This document shows positions 12,849 to 20,589 of a stretch of DNA of 37,152 bases, in pieces. This DNA comes from a virus. How positions within the stretch are numbered: the first letter of the stretch is position 1; each line of letters starts with the position of its first letter. The stretch covers positions 1 through 37,152 of IMG/VR virus record IMGVR_UViG_3300010370_000097. One strand, written 5' to 3'. The position numbers were made by a program, and so were the translations under genes. Under the pieces are notes generated by a model that was given only the letters and a program-made list of their open reading frames with translations, made no database searches and was not told the DNA's origin.

Positions 12849-13462
12849 GGTGTACGCTTGCGGGCGGCGCGGGAGCCTTGACGCTGCTTCCGTCCAAGTT
12901 CCCGGCAATCCGCGAAGAGGGAGTACGAGTGGATGAAGCCATAGTCCACCAGTCGCCCGTCCTTCGCCACGTTCGAACTGTTGTATATGAAGTCGCCGAG
13001 CCCGCAGTCGTCGAGCACGCCGCGAGCCTCTGGCGTCACGACGCCGCCGACCTCGACCTCGGACATGAGCAGCCAGCCGTTGTCGTGAGCGTGGTCGAGG
13101 ACCGGCACGAGGTACTTGGCGACGCTGGCGGGGGCCTGCTTCCACAGCAGGGCCTCGTTGCGGTTGTCTCTGAATGGGGGCGAACCGCCCTCGATCTTGA
13201 GCGCCCCCTCGGGGACACGGAAGACGGCGCGGGCGTAACCTGCGCCGAGAAAGGTGATGCCATGCTCCCTCGCGAAGTCCTCGTACTCCTCTGTCGTCAG
13301 GTCGCGCTCGCCGCCTCCCACATCGGAAGCGTAGTCTCGGAACGCTTCCGCCAAGTAATCAAAGTCCCCTCGACGCGAGGGTGTGAGGGTGGAGCCTGTT
13401 TCCAGTTGTTCTTCTGAACCTTCATTTAAAAACCTCTTCCATCTTTCCAACAAAAGTTTCAT
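12845..13462 (-). CDS. Protein-kinase-like protein with putative capsid-targeting leader
   Basis: 205 residues. Residues 1-14 (MKLLLERWKRFLNE) are a basic amphipathic leader ending L-N-E, a good T4-type prohead-protease site, at the same position as in the Dps-like protein. The domain looks kinase-like: FLGAGYARAVF at 71-81 (glycine loop), ALKIEG near 87-92 (Lys89), NEALLW near 102-107 (Glu103), hinge WLLMSEV at 130-136, then GDFIYNSSN near 156-164 and RLVDYG at 170-175 (Asp173 as the DFG-type Asp). The HRD segment is not classical and the C-lobe is short, so it could be a pseudokinase or minimal kinase. Codons after about residue 25 are strikingly GC-rich, unlike the leader and all neighbours. 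GAGG lies 7 nt before ATG 13462. Confidence 0.7.
   Translation of the reverse strand: MKLLLERWKRFLNEGSEEQLETGSTLTPSRRGDFDYLAEAFRDYASDVGGGERDLTTEEYEDFAREHGITFLGAGYARAVFRVPEGALKIEGGSPPFRDNRNEALLWKQAPASVAKYLVPVLDHAHDNGWLLMSEVEVGGVVTPEARGVLDDCGLGDFIYNSSNVAKDGRLVDYGFIHSYSLFADCRELGRKQRQGSRAARKRTP
12850..13390 (-). other. GC-rich segment of foreign composition within the kinase-like gene
   Basis: By eye this roughly 540-bp block is well over 60% GC (runs of gcg, cgg, gcc) in a genome near 40-45%. It begins just after the leader-coding part and ends at the gene's stop codon, so the cargo domain but not the leader or the flanking regulatory DNA has the foreign composition. Confidence 0.85.
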
Positions 13463-13477
13463 TTATTGTCCTCTTAA

Positions 13478-13490
13478 CATAAATAAATAG
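13478..13490 (-). promoter_or_regulatory. CTATTTATTTATG motif (putative late promoter)
   Basis: Minus-strand CTATTTATTTATG followed by TTAAGAGGAC, the SD of the kinase-like gene (ATG 13462). It directly abuts the terminator stem of the RNR operon and could double as its U-rich tail. An identical 13-mer precedes the tail sheath gene. Confidence 0.5.
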
Positions 13491-13520
13491 CCCTTTCTGC
13501 CCGAAATAGACAGAAAGGGC
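13490..13520 (-). terminator. Intrinsic terminator after the helicase-RNR operon
   Basis: A perfect 10-bp stem (13490-13499 with 13511-13520, GCCCTTTCTG/CAGAAAGGGC) and an 11-nt loop, followed on the minus strand by the T-rich TATTTATTTATG. It lies just past the RNR stop at 13528 and separates an early-type operon from the leader-bearing proteins. Confidence 0.8.
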
Positions 13521-13527
13521 GCATTTA

Positions 13528-15381
13528 TCACTTAATTTCGCAGGCTCCGCCTCCGCACGCCACAGAGTCTGTGAGGTTGGTGTTGTCGTCTACTTCATGG
13601 ACGTAATTGAGGTTGATAGAGGTAAGCGTCTTCATCAGTCTTTCGTAGGTTTCTTCGTCGCAGTCCTCAAATGGGGCTTGCTTGTAAGTGTGCTCAAACG
13701 CTGGAAGGACCGATAGACCGTTGTAGAACGCTCGGTTTTCCCACATCCACTCACCAACTACATCCCATTCATCTTCTTTGATAGAAACCGTAGCAGAAAC
13801 GTTGTGGGTGTTTTGACCCTTACGGTGTCCTGCTTTGATCCAAGTTTGACTTACCTTCTTTACTCTTGCGAGTAGGTCAAGAGCCGATTCCGAACGAACG
13901 ATAGAACCTTCTGGTGCCTTCTGTGGAACAGAAATAACAGCGGTGTCGTGAGGACGGAAGAACTCATCTTCAATAAGTTCTGGGTGGTTCTCGGCAAGGT
14001 AGGTGTAAATGGCTTCATTCTTACCAACACGAATGCGACGAATGTAAGTGTCGTTGTGCCAAGCGTGAATGCCCGAAGAAGTTCCAAGAACAAGCGAGGT
14101 TGTGCCGGAAGGCTTGACGCAAGTGGTTCTTGCTGCTGGGTTGATTCCCAAAAGAGCCGCAGCGCGGACATTTTCTTCCTTTACAACTTGTGCTGCCTTT
14201 TCCATATCCAAAGAAAGAACCCTTCCAGACGCAATCCCGGTCATTCCCACGCCGATTAGAGAGTCCTTCTCGGTTGTTCTTTGCCAAACGGGGCGTAGAT
14301 AGTGGAAGTCGGTGTAGGACGCCTGTAAGGTGCCAATAAACGCGGCTGCGCGAACTCTTGCTTCGTATTCTTCCTGGCTTTCCACATCGCTTACATTCAC
14401 TTCTGTAAGGTTGCAGAACTGGTAAGGACGAAGGGCAATTTCGCAGCAAGGGTTGGTTCCCCAGTCTTTATCATTGTTTAGATAAATGCCTGGCTCGCCT
14501 GAACCTGACGCACGGATTCTGGCCCAAAGGTCCATAAAATAACTCTTATCTACCTTGTGGCGAAGAAGAACGGCAGAGTTATTAGCACGACCGCGTTGTG
14601 GGTTTGTTTCCCACCAGTTTCCAGACTTACAAGCGATCATTTCATCATCATCAGCAGAGAACAATGAAATAAGAGCAGCACGACGAATGCCGCCAGCAAG
14701 CACGGCATCTGCGATGTGGCACATAATGTCGTGTGCTTCAATAGGAGTTAGTCTTTCTCCGTCCTTCTTGACGTTCAACATTCCATCGATCTTTACCAAG
14801 CACTCAATAAGTGGCTGTGGTCCTGGTGCCTTGCCGCCTGACGTAACCAAACGGGCACCCTTGGGGCGAATGTCTGAAAAGTCAAAGCGAATGCGGCTTG
14901 TTCCTCTAAAATAAGACTGAATAAGAACACGAACAGCATCAGCCCAGCCTTCAATTGAATCACCAACAAGGAATCGCTTTTCGCGACCGGAAGGACGGCG
15001 GATCTCTGGTAGTTTCTCAACGTGGTGCTTTTGAACCGAGAAACCTACACCTGTTCCACCAAGAAGCAAGAACATAGCCTCGGAGAAAGAACGTAGGTCA
15101 TCAATAGGCATGTAAGCACAATTGAAGATTCGGTTTGGTGCGATCTCAATAGGTTTGCCTCCAAACTGCATAGAACGCATAGAAGGAAGAACTTTGCGAT
15201 CAAAAACAAACTTGTAGGCTGCTCTTATCTGTTCTTCAAGGTGAGGATACTTCTTTACATGCATTAGCACGTTTCGCTCCGTGATTTCCTCAAATGTCTC
15301 ACGGCGGTACTCTTCTGGTAAGTACCGAGCATACTTCATGTGAGTCGTAATATCCGACAGGATTCTAGTTTCAAGATTCAT
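13528..15381 (-). CDS. nrdJ: Class II (adenosylcobalamin-dependent) ribonucleotide reductase
   Basis: 617 residues, monomeric RTPR type. It reduces ribonucleotides to deoxyribonucleotides using a B12-derived radical, without oxygen or a second subunit. Visible: NC at 87-88 (first redox Cys), LLLGGTGVGFS near 105-115, NPCCEI at 310-315 with Asn310, Cys312 and Glu314 in the catalytic loop, and Cys323 as the second redox Cys. PSGTTSLVLGTSSGIH is the phosphate-binding segment. A C-terminal CGGGAC (609-614) gives the CxxxxC shuttle tail. Cys313 next to the radical Cys is an oddity. It is about 120 residues shorter than the Lactobacillus enzyme. The start at ATG 15381 overlaps the helicase stop by 11 nt. 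The phage depends on host cobalamin (inference). Confidence 0.95.
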   Translation of the reverse strand: MNLETRILSDITTHMKYARYLPEEYRRETFEEITERNVLMHVKKYPHLEEQIRAAYKFVFDRKVLPSMRSMQFGGKPIEIAPNRIFNCAYMPIDDLRSFSEAMFLLLGGTGVGFSVQKHHVEKLPEIRRPSGREKRFLVGDSIEGWADAVRVLIQSYFRGTSRIRFDFSDIRPKGARLVTSGGKAPGPQPLIECLVKIDGMLNVKKDGERLTPIEAHDIMCHIADAVLAGGIRRAALISLFSADDDEMIACKSGNWWETNPQRGRANNSAVLLRHKVDKSYFMDLWARIRASGSGEPGIYLNNDKDWGTNPCCEIALRPYQFCNLTEVNVSDVESQEEYEARVRAAAFIGTLQASYTDFHYLRPVWQRTTEKDSLIGVGMTGIASGRVLSLDMEKAAQVVKEENVRAAALLGINPAARTTCVKPSGTTSLVLGTSSGIHAWHNDTYIRRIRVGKNEAIYTYLAENHPELIEDEFFRPHDTAVISVPQKAPEGSIVRSESALDLLARVKKVSQTWIKAGHRKGQNTHNVSATVSIKEDEWDVVGEWMWENRAFYNGLSVLPAFEHTYKQAPFEDCDEETYERLMKTLTSINLNYVHEVDDNTNLTDSVACGGGACEIK

Positions 15382-16786
15382 TTTCTGTGTTCTCCGTTGT
15401 TTTAGCTCTGATAGATTGTCTAAACTTTTTGTATTTTTCTTTGATTCTGGCTGCTTGGTCTTTCGCAGTTAGGTTGGTAGTTCCACCGAGAGAAAGAGGG
15501 TCTTGGTTAGTGTTAGGTGGCCTCATAGTAATACTCACGTTTCTTGTGTGCATATTTACGGGGAATACAAGACCGTCAGGACCAAACCGGTTCTTTGCGA
15601 CAAAGATTCTGCCTGTATTGTTTTGCTTGTCTTCAACCGTTCTGGAAACAGTCAAAATCAAATCTGCGACGAAACATTTTGAGAATGCTTCGGAAATTGA
15701 CTCAATTGTAATAACCTCGGCGTTCAAGCCGGAACGGTTTGTTTGTGAAGCAGTCCAAATAGGGCAACTGAATTCTTGTGCTAAACCTCTTAGTCCTTCG
15801 TAAATCGATTCAAGTTCGTTTCTCTTTTCTTTCTCTTTTGTAACTGGTTTGAGTAGATCACCATAATCTACCACAACCATATCAACCTTTGTTCCTTTGG
15901 CTCTCAATCTTTCAAGGTGAGAGTGTAATGTATTCACGCTGGCTGACTTGGTTGGGTACTCTTTGATAATTAGTGCCCCCTTGACCTCTTCAACCGTTTC
16001 ACGAATCAAATCTTTATGGTCCATTAGTTCTGATAGTGGGATCTGAGTAATGCAACTATCGTATCTTTGAGCGATAGTCGTGTCGGAAAGTTCAAGAGTG
16101 TAGTGAACTACTGTCTTTCCTTGCTTTACTGCTTCTGCTCCCAAATGAACAAGAACCATAGACTTACCGGCACCTGTCGGAGCAATAACAACGCCAAGTT
16201 CTCCATTACCAACACCACCTCCGGTGATCTGGTCAATCTCACCCCAAGCTGTGCTGACGGGGTTTCTGGCTTTCAATTCAAAACGACGCTCAAAGTCTTT
16301 CAGATAGTCATAGCCAAAATCGCTTGATGAACCAAGACGAATAGCATCACTTATCAATTTAGAAATTTCATCAAAGGAAGAAGAGTTGATAAGTTTAGCA
16401 GACTTAATCATAACCTCTTTTAGCTTTTGCTTTTTACAAAAGTCTAATGAAGTGTCCTTGATAAACTCTGCGCCTTCAATTTCTTCTTTGGCAAAAACTC
16501 TTGCTACGAAATCTACAACTTGTCTTTTAGTTGCGTCGTTCTCTTCGTTTAGACCTGACTTGATAATAGTCACCATAGTCTTACGACTTGGGTGGATTTT
16601 GTACTTTGTTCTGTGATCTACGATCTTCTCAACAAACACGCGAAGATACTTCAATTCCAAAAAGTTTGGATCGAAAACTTCAAGAATTTGATCTGCGAAA
16701 GGCCGATCATCTAGAATCAAGCTGCATAGGTCTTCTTGGAAACTCTTGCCGTATTGAGCAAAGTTTACCTGTTTCTGTTCCAACAT
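15371..16786 (-). CDS. 41: Replicative DNA helicase (DnaB/T4 gp41 family)
   Basis: 471 residues. The N-terminal helical domain (about 1-150) is followed by a RecA-like motor: Walker A APTGAGKS at 202-209, a switch LELSDTT near 231-237, Walker B VVVDYGDLL near 304-312, a Gln/Asn sensor ASQTNRSG, and an arginine-finger-type segment AKNRFGPDG near the end. It should form a hexamer moving 5'-3' on the lagging strand with DnaE, gp32 and a primase (no primase in this window). The start is ATG 16786 with AAGG upstream, first gene after promoter P4. The RNR gene overlaps its 3' end, linking fork speed and dNTP supply. Confidence 0.93.
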   Translation of the reverse strand: MLEQKQVNFAQYGKSFQEDLCSLILDDRPFADQILEVFDPNFLELKYLRVFVEKIVDHRTKYKIHPSRKTMVTIIKSGLNEENDATKRQVVDFVARVFAKEEIEGAEFIKDTSLDFCKKQKLKEVMIKSAKLINSSSFDEISKLISDAIRLGSSSDFGYDYLKDFERRFELKARNPVSTAWGEIDQITGGGVGNGELGVVIAPTGAGKSMVLVHLGAEAVKQGKTVVHYTLELSDTTIAQRYDSCITQIPLSELMDHKDLIRETVEEVKGALIIKEYPTKSASVNTLHSHLERLRAKGTKVDMVVVDYGDLLKPVTKEKEKRNELESIYEGLRGLAQEFSCPIWTASQTNRSGLNAEVITIESISEAFSKCFVADLILTVSRTVEDKQNNTGRIFVAKNRFGPDGLVFPVNMHTRNVSITMRPPNTNQDPLSLGGTTNLTAKDQAARIKEKYKKFRQSIRAKTTENTENES

Positions 16787-16813
16787 CAGCCTACCTTTTC
16801 ATTGTGGACTATC

Positions 16814-16842
16814 ATAATAACTCCGTCAGCCTTGCTCGTCAA
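16814..16842 (-). promoter_or_regulatory. Sigma-70 promoter P4 for helicase-RNR
   Basis: Minus-strand TTGACG (16842-16837), 17-nt spacer, TATTAT (16819-16814), lying over the end of the exonuclease gene. The start site should be near 16807, about 20 nt before the ATG. A short direct repeat, AGGCTGA(C/T)G, occurs in the spacer and again at the ribosome site and start codon. Confidence 0.87.
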
Positions 16843-17818
16843 CCACTTTCTTATTGCTTGTTGAAATGCGACGGAGGCTTGAAACAATTTCCGACCAGTC
16901 AAAGGCAGGGAATCCGTTATTGTAAGAAATAGTTTTCAAGTTTGTAATGTTGAGGTCAAACTCAAAGTTTTCAAACACATAGTCGATCTTTCCGCGACCC
17001 TGGGGAGAAATGGCGGGAGGAGTGAGGTTCATAATTTTATAGTTGTCCCTCACAAGTTCAGCGTTAGACACAATGTTCTTGTAGGTGCTTTGCTTTTCGG
17101 TAGTGTTCTCACAATAGCGAATAACCTCTTCAAGATAATGCTCTTGGTCCTCCTTCAAGAATGGAAGACGCTTTGCGATTGTTGGAAGGCCAATTCCAGG
17201 CACACCAGCAAGACTATCCGACTTATCACCAGCAATAGCGCGAGCAACGGCAAAGTTCTTTGGGGAAATGCCGAACTCTTCAATAACGTTCTTGCTTGTG
17301 TGAATTTGCTTCTGGATAGGACGGAACAAGACTGTTTCATTATCCAGCAGTTGGAGAAAGTCCTTATCAGAAGAGACAATAACCTTTTGCCAACCAGCAT
17401 AATAAGAATGCTTGGAGACATAGGAAATAATGTCGTCTGCCTCAACACTATCAAGAACAAACTGCATAATAGGCATTTCGTTTAGAATTTCAAGCAAAAG
17501 AGAATGTTGCCAAACCTTATTTTGCTTTTCGGTTTGCTCGTCCATTCCATCAACTTCAAAGTTCTTCTTGATAGGCTTACGACCAGACTTGTACTCTTTG
17601 ATAAGTTCACGGCGTCGTTGAGAGCCGCCGGGACCGTCCCAACAAATAACGACCTGGGTTGGCTTCATTTCACGCATAAGCTTATTCAGCATTCCAATAA
17701 AACCAACAACTCCACCAACAGGGTTTCCGTTGGTAGTCATAGACGGGTTAACGATGTAGGCGCGGAGATACATGTTCAAACCATCGATAATAAGAACACG
17801 CTTGTTGGGATCAGTCAT
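16826..17818 (-). CDS. rnh: 5'-3' exonuclease / flap endonuclease (T4 RNase H family)
   Basis: 330 residues from ATG 17818, which overlaps the dCMP deaminase stop by 8 nt; an upstream in-frame extension runs through the deaminase gene and was rejected. PIN/FEN fold with acidic sites Asp12 (IIDGLN), Asp61 (CWDGPGG), the VEADD cluster near 125-129, SSDKDF near 149-154 and Asp198/Asp201 (GDKSDS). These are followed by the H3TH DNA-binding GVPGIGLPTIAKR at 205-217. It likely removes RNA primers and trims flaps on the lagging strand. The pair with dCMP deaminase is driven by P5. Confidence 0.92.
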   Translation of the reverse strand: MTDPNKRVLIIDGLNMYLRAYIVNPSMTTNGNPVGGVVGFIGMLNKLMREMKPTQVVICWDGPGGSQRRRELIKEYKSGRKPIKKNFEVDGMDEQTEKQNKVWQHSLLLEILNEMPIMQFVLDSVEADDIISYVSKHSYYAGWQKVIVSSDKDFLQLLDNETVLFRPIQKQIHTSKNVIEEFGISPKNFAVARAIAGDKSDSLAGVPGIGLPTIAKRLPFLKEDQEHYLEEVIRYCENTTEKQSTYKNIVSNAELVRDNYKIMNLTPPAISPQGRGKIDYVFENFEFDLNITNLKTISYNNGFPAFDWSEIVSSLRRISTSNKKVVDEQG

Positions 17819-18281
17819 TGATAATTTCCTTCTTGTTTTGAGGCTGGCGGGTTTGGTAGAAAAGGTCTTCTTCTGTAAGTCCGGTGTTGAGCTTGATAGT
17901 GGCGACATGTTCATCATCAACGGTGTAAATAACCTTCTTGATCCCAACGTGTTCCATCACACGGAGACACATAGGACAAGGCTTAGAAAGCCTGAACTCA
18001 CTCTTCTTACCAACGCGGGCAACATACATAACAGCCCCGTCAGTAACGTCGCGAGCAATACCGAGAACAGCTCCGACCTCGGCGTGCTGTGTGGCGTGAC
18101 CGCATTGATGGTTCCTAAAACGATTCGCCCACCAAACAGAACGCAGATCATTACAGGAAGTGTTGATGATAGAACCGCCCTTCACAAGAACGGCTCCGTG
18201 CCGGTAATCCGGCGAATCAGAACTAATAGCGATTCTCTTGGCAAGCTCCAAGTATCGCTTCTGTCGCTTTGTCAAACTCAT
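17811..18281 (-). CDS. cd: dCMP deaminase
   Basis: 156 residues, zinc-dependent cytidine/deoxycytidylate deaminase fold. The zinc site is complete: HAE at 66-68 (His66, Glu68) and PCPMC at 101-105 (Cys102, Cys105). It converts dCMP to dUMP, the substrate of the phage ThyX, and may also lower the dCTP precursor pool. The start is ATG 18281, behind a GAGGG that sits inside the 18287-18330 inverted repeat. The SD-to-ATG distance (about 12 nt) is long. The stop overlaps the exonuclease start by 8 nt. Confidence 0.93.
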   Translation of the reverse strand: MSLTKRQKRYLELAKRIAISSDSPDYRHGAVLVKGGSIINTSCNDLRSVWWANRFRNHQCGHATQHAEVGAVLGIARDVTDGAVMYVARVGKKSEFRLSKPCPMCLRVMEHVGIKKVIYTVDDEHVATIKLNTGLTEEDLFYQTRQPQNKKEIIND

Positions 18282-18286
18282 AAAGA

Positions 18287-18330
18287 CTAAAACCCTCTTA
18301 CGCTTCTATAATAGCGCATGAGGGTTTTAG
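18287..18330 (-). promoter_or_regulatory. Inverted repeat centred on P5, masking the dCMP deaminase ribosome site
   Basis: CTAAAACCCTC (plus 18287-18297) and GAGGGTTTTAG (18320-18330) are perfect 11-bp arms around the -10. On the minus strand the proximal arm carries the GAGGG ribosome site. The distal arm lies in the promoter spacer, so RNA from P5 lacks it. Confidence 0.65.
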
Positions 18331-18336
18331 AGGCAA
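18308..18336 (-). promoter_or_regulatory. Sigma-70 promoter P5 for dCMP deaminase-exonuclease
   Basis: TATTAT (minus 18313-18308), preceded by GCGC and a 17-nt spacer, with a weaker -35 TTGCCT (18336-18331). A perfect TTGACA lies 15 nt further upstream (18351-18346), too far from this -10 to pair with it. Confidence 0.75.
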
Positions 18337-18364
18337 CACGAAAGTTGTCAAGAGGAAGTGTAAG

Positions 18365-19483
18365 CTACTCTTCCGAATCAACGTCATAGTAGGCTTTTGG
18401 ATCTCCCTCGCGAGTTTCAAACTTAAGAATAACTTCTTCTTCCATAAGCTGTAAAACTCGATCTCTGAACTTGGAGTCTTGGAGCTTATCGCCCCAATGA
18501 GCGCCTTGGAACTTCTCTTTGGAACCGTCTTCATAGACGAGAGAATACCAAGCACCGCTTTGCTCCAAATGCTTTGAGGACTTGACCGCATTGAACCAGC
18601 TTTCTTCATCTTGGATCTTGGACGAACCGCCAGCCCAAAGAATCTTGAAAGTACATTCACGGTTCAAAGAACCGAAACGAGACTTCTTGATCTTGGCCTT
18701 GACTTCTGAACCAACTTGATAACCTCTTTCGTCAAGAATAAATGAGTCCTTTGCCTTACGACCTGTTAACCAAATGCGTAATGAATAAGCATAAGCCGGT
18801 GCTTTACCGCCTGGTGTAAAGTAAGGATCAGTCAGTAGTTCTGCTCTGTTTGAGGTAATGTTGGTTTTTAGCTGGTTGAGAATCAGCAATGTTGATTGTG
18901 TGTTCGCAATAGGAATAGTAAGCTTTGAGAAAGCTCTTGATAAAATTCTTGGCTTCATAGCCATAGAAGACATAGGATCAAAAGAACCTTCTACGTCTGC
19001 TGCTGCTGGTGTGTTAGCCAAAGAATCCCAAATAAAGAACATAGAACCGTTATTAGCAGTCAATAGTTCTTCAATTGTTTCCAACACGAACTCTGTTGTT
19101 GTTGCCTGAATGTAAAGTAGTTTTGATAAGTCGCAACCGGTAGACTCCAAAAAGTCTGGGTCAACTGCTGACTCTGAATCAAAATAAACTACGTCCATTC
19201 CCTTAGCCATAGCATTAGCCGCAATTTGAGCGGCCATGTAGGACTTGCCGGTTCCTTCCAAACCAGCGATTTCTGTTATTTTTCCAACCGGAATCCCGGC
19301 CAACTTTCCACGACAAATAATAGAATCAAGCCAACGAGAACCGGTTGAAATCCAATCGGAAACCTCTGTTGGGTTGTCTTTTGTTAGGTCGTGTGCTACT
19401 TCCTGTCCGTATTTCTTATTGACGAGGTTTCGCATGTCAGCAATGGATAGTTTGCCCGGTTTTGCTTCACCTTTTCGGGCCAT
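18365..19483 (-). CDS. uvsX: UvsX/RecA-type recombinase
   Basis: 372 residues. RecA-fold ATPase that forms filaments on single-stranded DNA for strand exchange and recombination-dependent replication. Walker A is GLEGTGKS at 74-81, the catalytic Glu lies in YFDSESAVD near 100-108, and Walker B is FFIWDSL at 149-155. Also seen are LLILNQLKTNIT, DPYFTPGGKAPAYAYSLRIWL (L2 region) and an acidic tail (YDVDSEE). The SD is GGAG upstream of ATG 19483. It lies 11 nt after a small membrane-protein gene and in the same direction as gp32, its usual partner. Confidence 0.95.
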   Translation of the reverse strand: MARKGEAKPGKLSIADMRNLVNKKYGQEVAHDLTKDNPTEVSDWISTGSRWLDSIICRGKLAGIPVGKITEIAGLEGTGKSYMAAQIAANAMAKGMDVVYFDSESAVDPDFLESTGCDLSKLLYIQATTTEFVLETIEELLTANNGSMFFIWDSLANTPAAADVEGSFDPMSSMAMKPRILSRAFSKLTIPIANTQSTLLILNQLKTNITSNRAELLTDPYFTPGGKAPAYAYSLRIWLTGRKAKDSFILDERGYQVGSEVKAKIKKSRFGSLNRECTFKILWAGGSSKIQDEESWFNAVKSSKHLEQSGAWYSLVYEDGSKEKFQGAHWGDKLQDSKFRDRVLQLMEEEVILKFETREGDPKAYYDVDSEE

Positions 19484-19494
19484 TAGAACTCCAT

Positions 19495-19704
19495 TTAGTT
19501 TAGTGTAAAAGCATTGGCCTTGGAATGAGTAAGGTCAGCAACATAAACAGATTCATAATGAACTACGGGTTCTTTATTTCTTTCTGGTAGTTTTGCTGGT
19601 CTTGGGAGGACCGGCGATAGAACCCACAAAGCTAAAACCCAAGCTACGCTGGAAACTATCACCGACCTACTCATTTCAGGCAAATTATTGAAGTATTCTA
19701 TCAT
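19495..19704 (-). CDS. Small single-span membrane protein
   Basis: 69 residues. One hydrophobic segment (SVIVSSVAWVLALWVLSPVL, near 14-33) follows a short polar N-terminus. The remainder is a soluble proline-rich tail (PRPAKLPERNKEP). No signal-peptidase site is obvious. The SD is AAAGGAG, eight nt before ATG 19704. It sits between gp32 and UvsX, an odd place for a membrane protein. Function unknown. Confidence 0.7.
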   Translation of the reverse strand: MIEYFNNLPEMSRSVIVSSVAWVLALWVLSPVLPRPAKLPERNKEPVVHYESVYVADLTHSKANAFTLN

Positions 19705-19740
19705 TCTACTATCTCCTTTCCAGGATAAGTAGTTTTAGAA

Positions 19741-20523
19741 TCACTTACCGCTAATTTCGCGGAACGCAGCACTCAAAAGATCTTCGGAATCACCCGAAGA
19801 ATTGAACTTTTGAATCTCTGGACCGGCACCATTTTGATCGCTCAAAAACTCATCAAGGAGATTCGCGACCTGTTGTGAGGTCAAACGCTCAAAGAGAGAA
19901 TCAAAGTCGGGCATTGAATCGAGAAGTTCAGCGCAGCGGGCAGCACCTCCGATTGCCTTGGAGCAAAGAGCAGAAGTCTTACGACGAGGCGCAACATCTG
20001 TCTCTGCGAAAAGCCGACCAGTCTTGGTGGAATACGAAATGGTGAGATCGGTTCCTTCCTCTGTGTCGGTAATATCTCCGTAGTCAGGGTTGAGAACCAG
20101 ACTTAGGAGCTTCTTGTAAACTGTGGTCCCATAACCCCAAACACGAATGCCTGTGGATTCCTCGCCACGAACAAGGACAGGAGAGAAATAACGCTCCTTT
20201 ACAAACAAAGACTTCGCAAGCTTCTTGTCTTCGTCATCGTTGTTGGCGACACCATCACGCCAAGTTTGTGAAGCGAATTCACAAATAGGACATTGTTCGC
20301 CATAGTTCTTCTTCAAACAAAGAACGGTCTTACGCTTACCACCGACTTCAAGATAATGGAAGTGGAAATCGCGGAATGGATCGCCGTCAGACGGACTGAC
20401 GATGCGAATGTCTTGCTCGCCCTCTACGGGCTTCCAGAATACGGAGGTCTTTGAAGAGCCACCCTCGCTCTTGTTTTCGATTGCGGAAAGCTTTGCCTTC
20501 ATCTTGCTGATATCAATAGCCAT
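19741..20523 (-). CDS. 32: Single-stranded DNA-binding protein (T4 gp32 family)
   Basis: 260 residues from ATG 20523 (AGGAAC upstream); an in-frame ATG further upstream at 20574 has no SD. The Zn module H-x12-C-x8-C-x2-C is visible: His56, Cys69, Cys78, Cys81 (CLKKNYGEQCPIC), nearly the T4 gp32 spacing. The basic N-terminus (KMKAKLSAIENK) fits the cooperativity arm. The end is acidic (NSSGDSEDLLSAAFREI), the usual protein-interaction tail. It coats single-stranded DNA at forks and loads UvsX and helicase partners. It belongs to the P6 operon. Confidence 0.93.
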   Translation of the reverse strand: MAIDISKMKAKLSAIENKSEGGSSKTSVFWKPVEGEQDIRIVSPSDGDPFRDFHFHYLEVGGKRKTVLCLKKNYGEQCPICEFASQTWRDGVANNDDEDKKLAKSLFVKERYFSPVLVRGEESTGIRVWGYGTTVYKKLLSLVLNPDYGDITDTEEGTDLTISYSTKTGRLFAETDVAPRRKTSALCSKAIGGAARCAELLDSMPDFDSLFERLTSQQVANLLDEFLSDQNGAGPEIQKFNSSGDSEDLLSAAFREISGK

Positions 20524-20589
20524 TTGTTTTGTTCCTTTATTTATGGTTAGTTGTGGGACTTGCCCTATAGTCAATAAGGAGATTTATCC

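Noticed and set aside
12878-13417. Long plus-strand reading frame (179 codons) opposite the kinase-like gene, and a second minus-strand frame at 12762-13145
   Set aside because: Both are by-products of GC-rich DNA, where stop codons are rare. Only the 12845-13462 frame has a leader, an SD, kinase-like motifs and the direction of its neighbours.
17819-17947. 43-codon N-terminal extension of the exonuclease
   Set aside because: It lies entirely inside the dCMP deaminase gene, has no SD, and the family's first motif (VLIIDGLN) begins right after the ATG at 17818.
18287-18330. Reading the P5 inverted repeat as a uvsX terminator
   Set aside because: The loop is about 22 nt and only TCTTT follows, weak for termination; the centring on the -10 and the SD in one arm fit translational gating better.
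20524-20580. Possible sigma-70 promoter before gp32 (TTGACT present on the minus strand)
   Set aside because: At 16-18 nt downstream only ACTAAC-like sequence is found, a poor -10; CATAAATA is at an unsuitable distance. The P6 operon already covers the gene.
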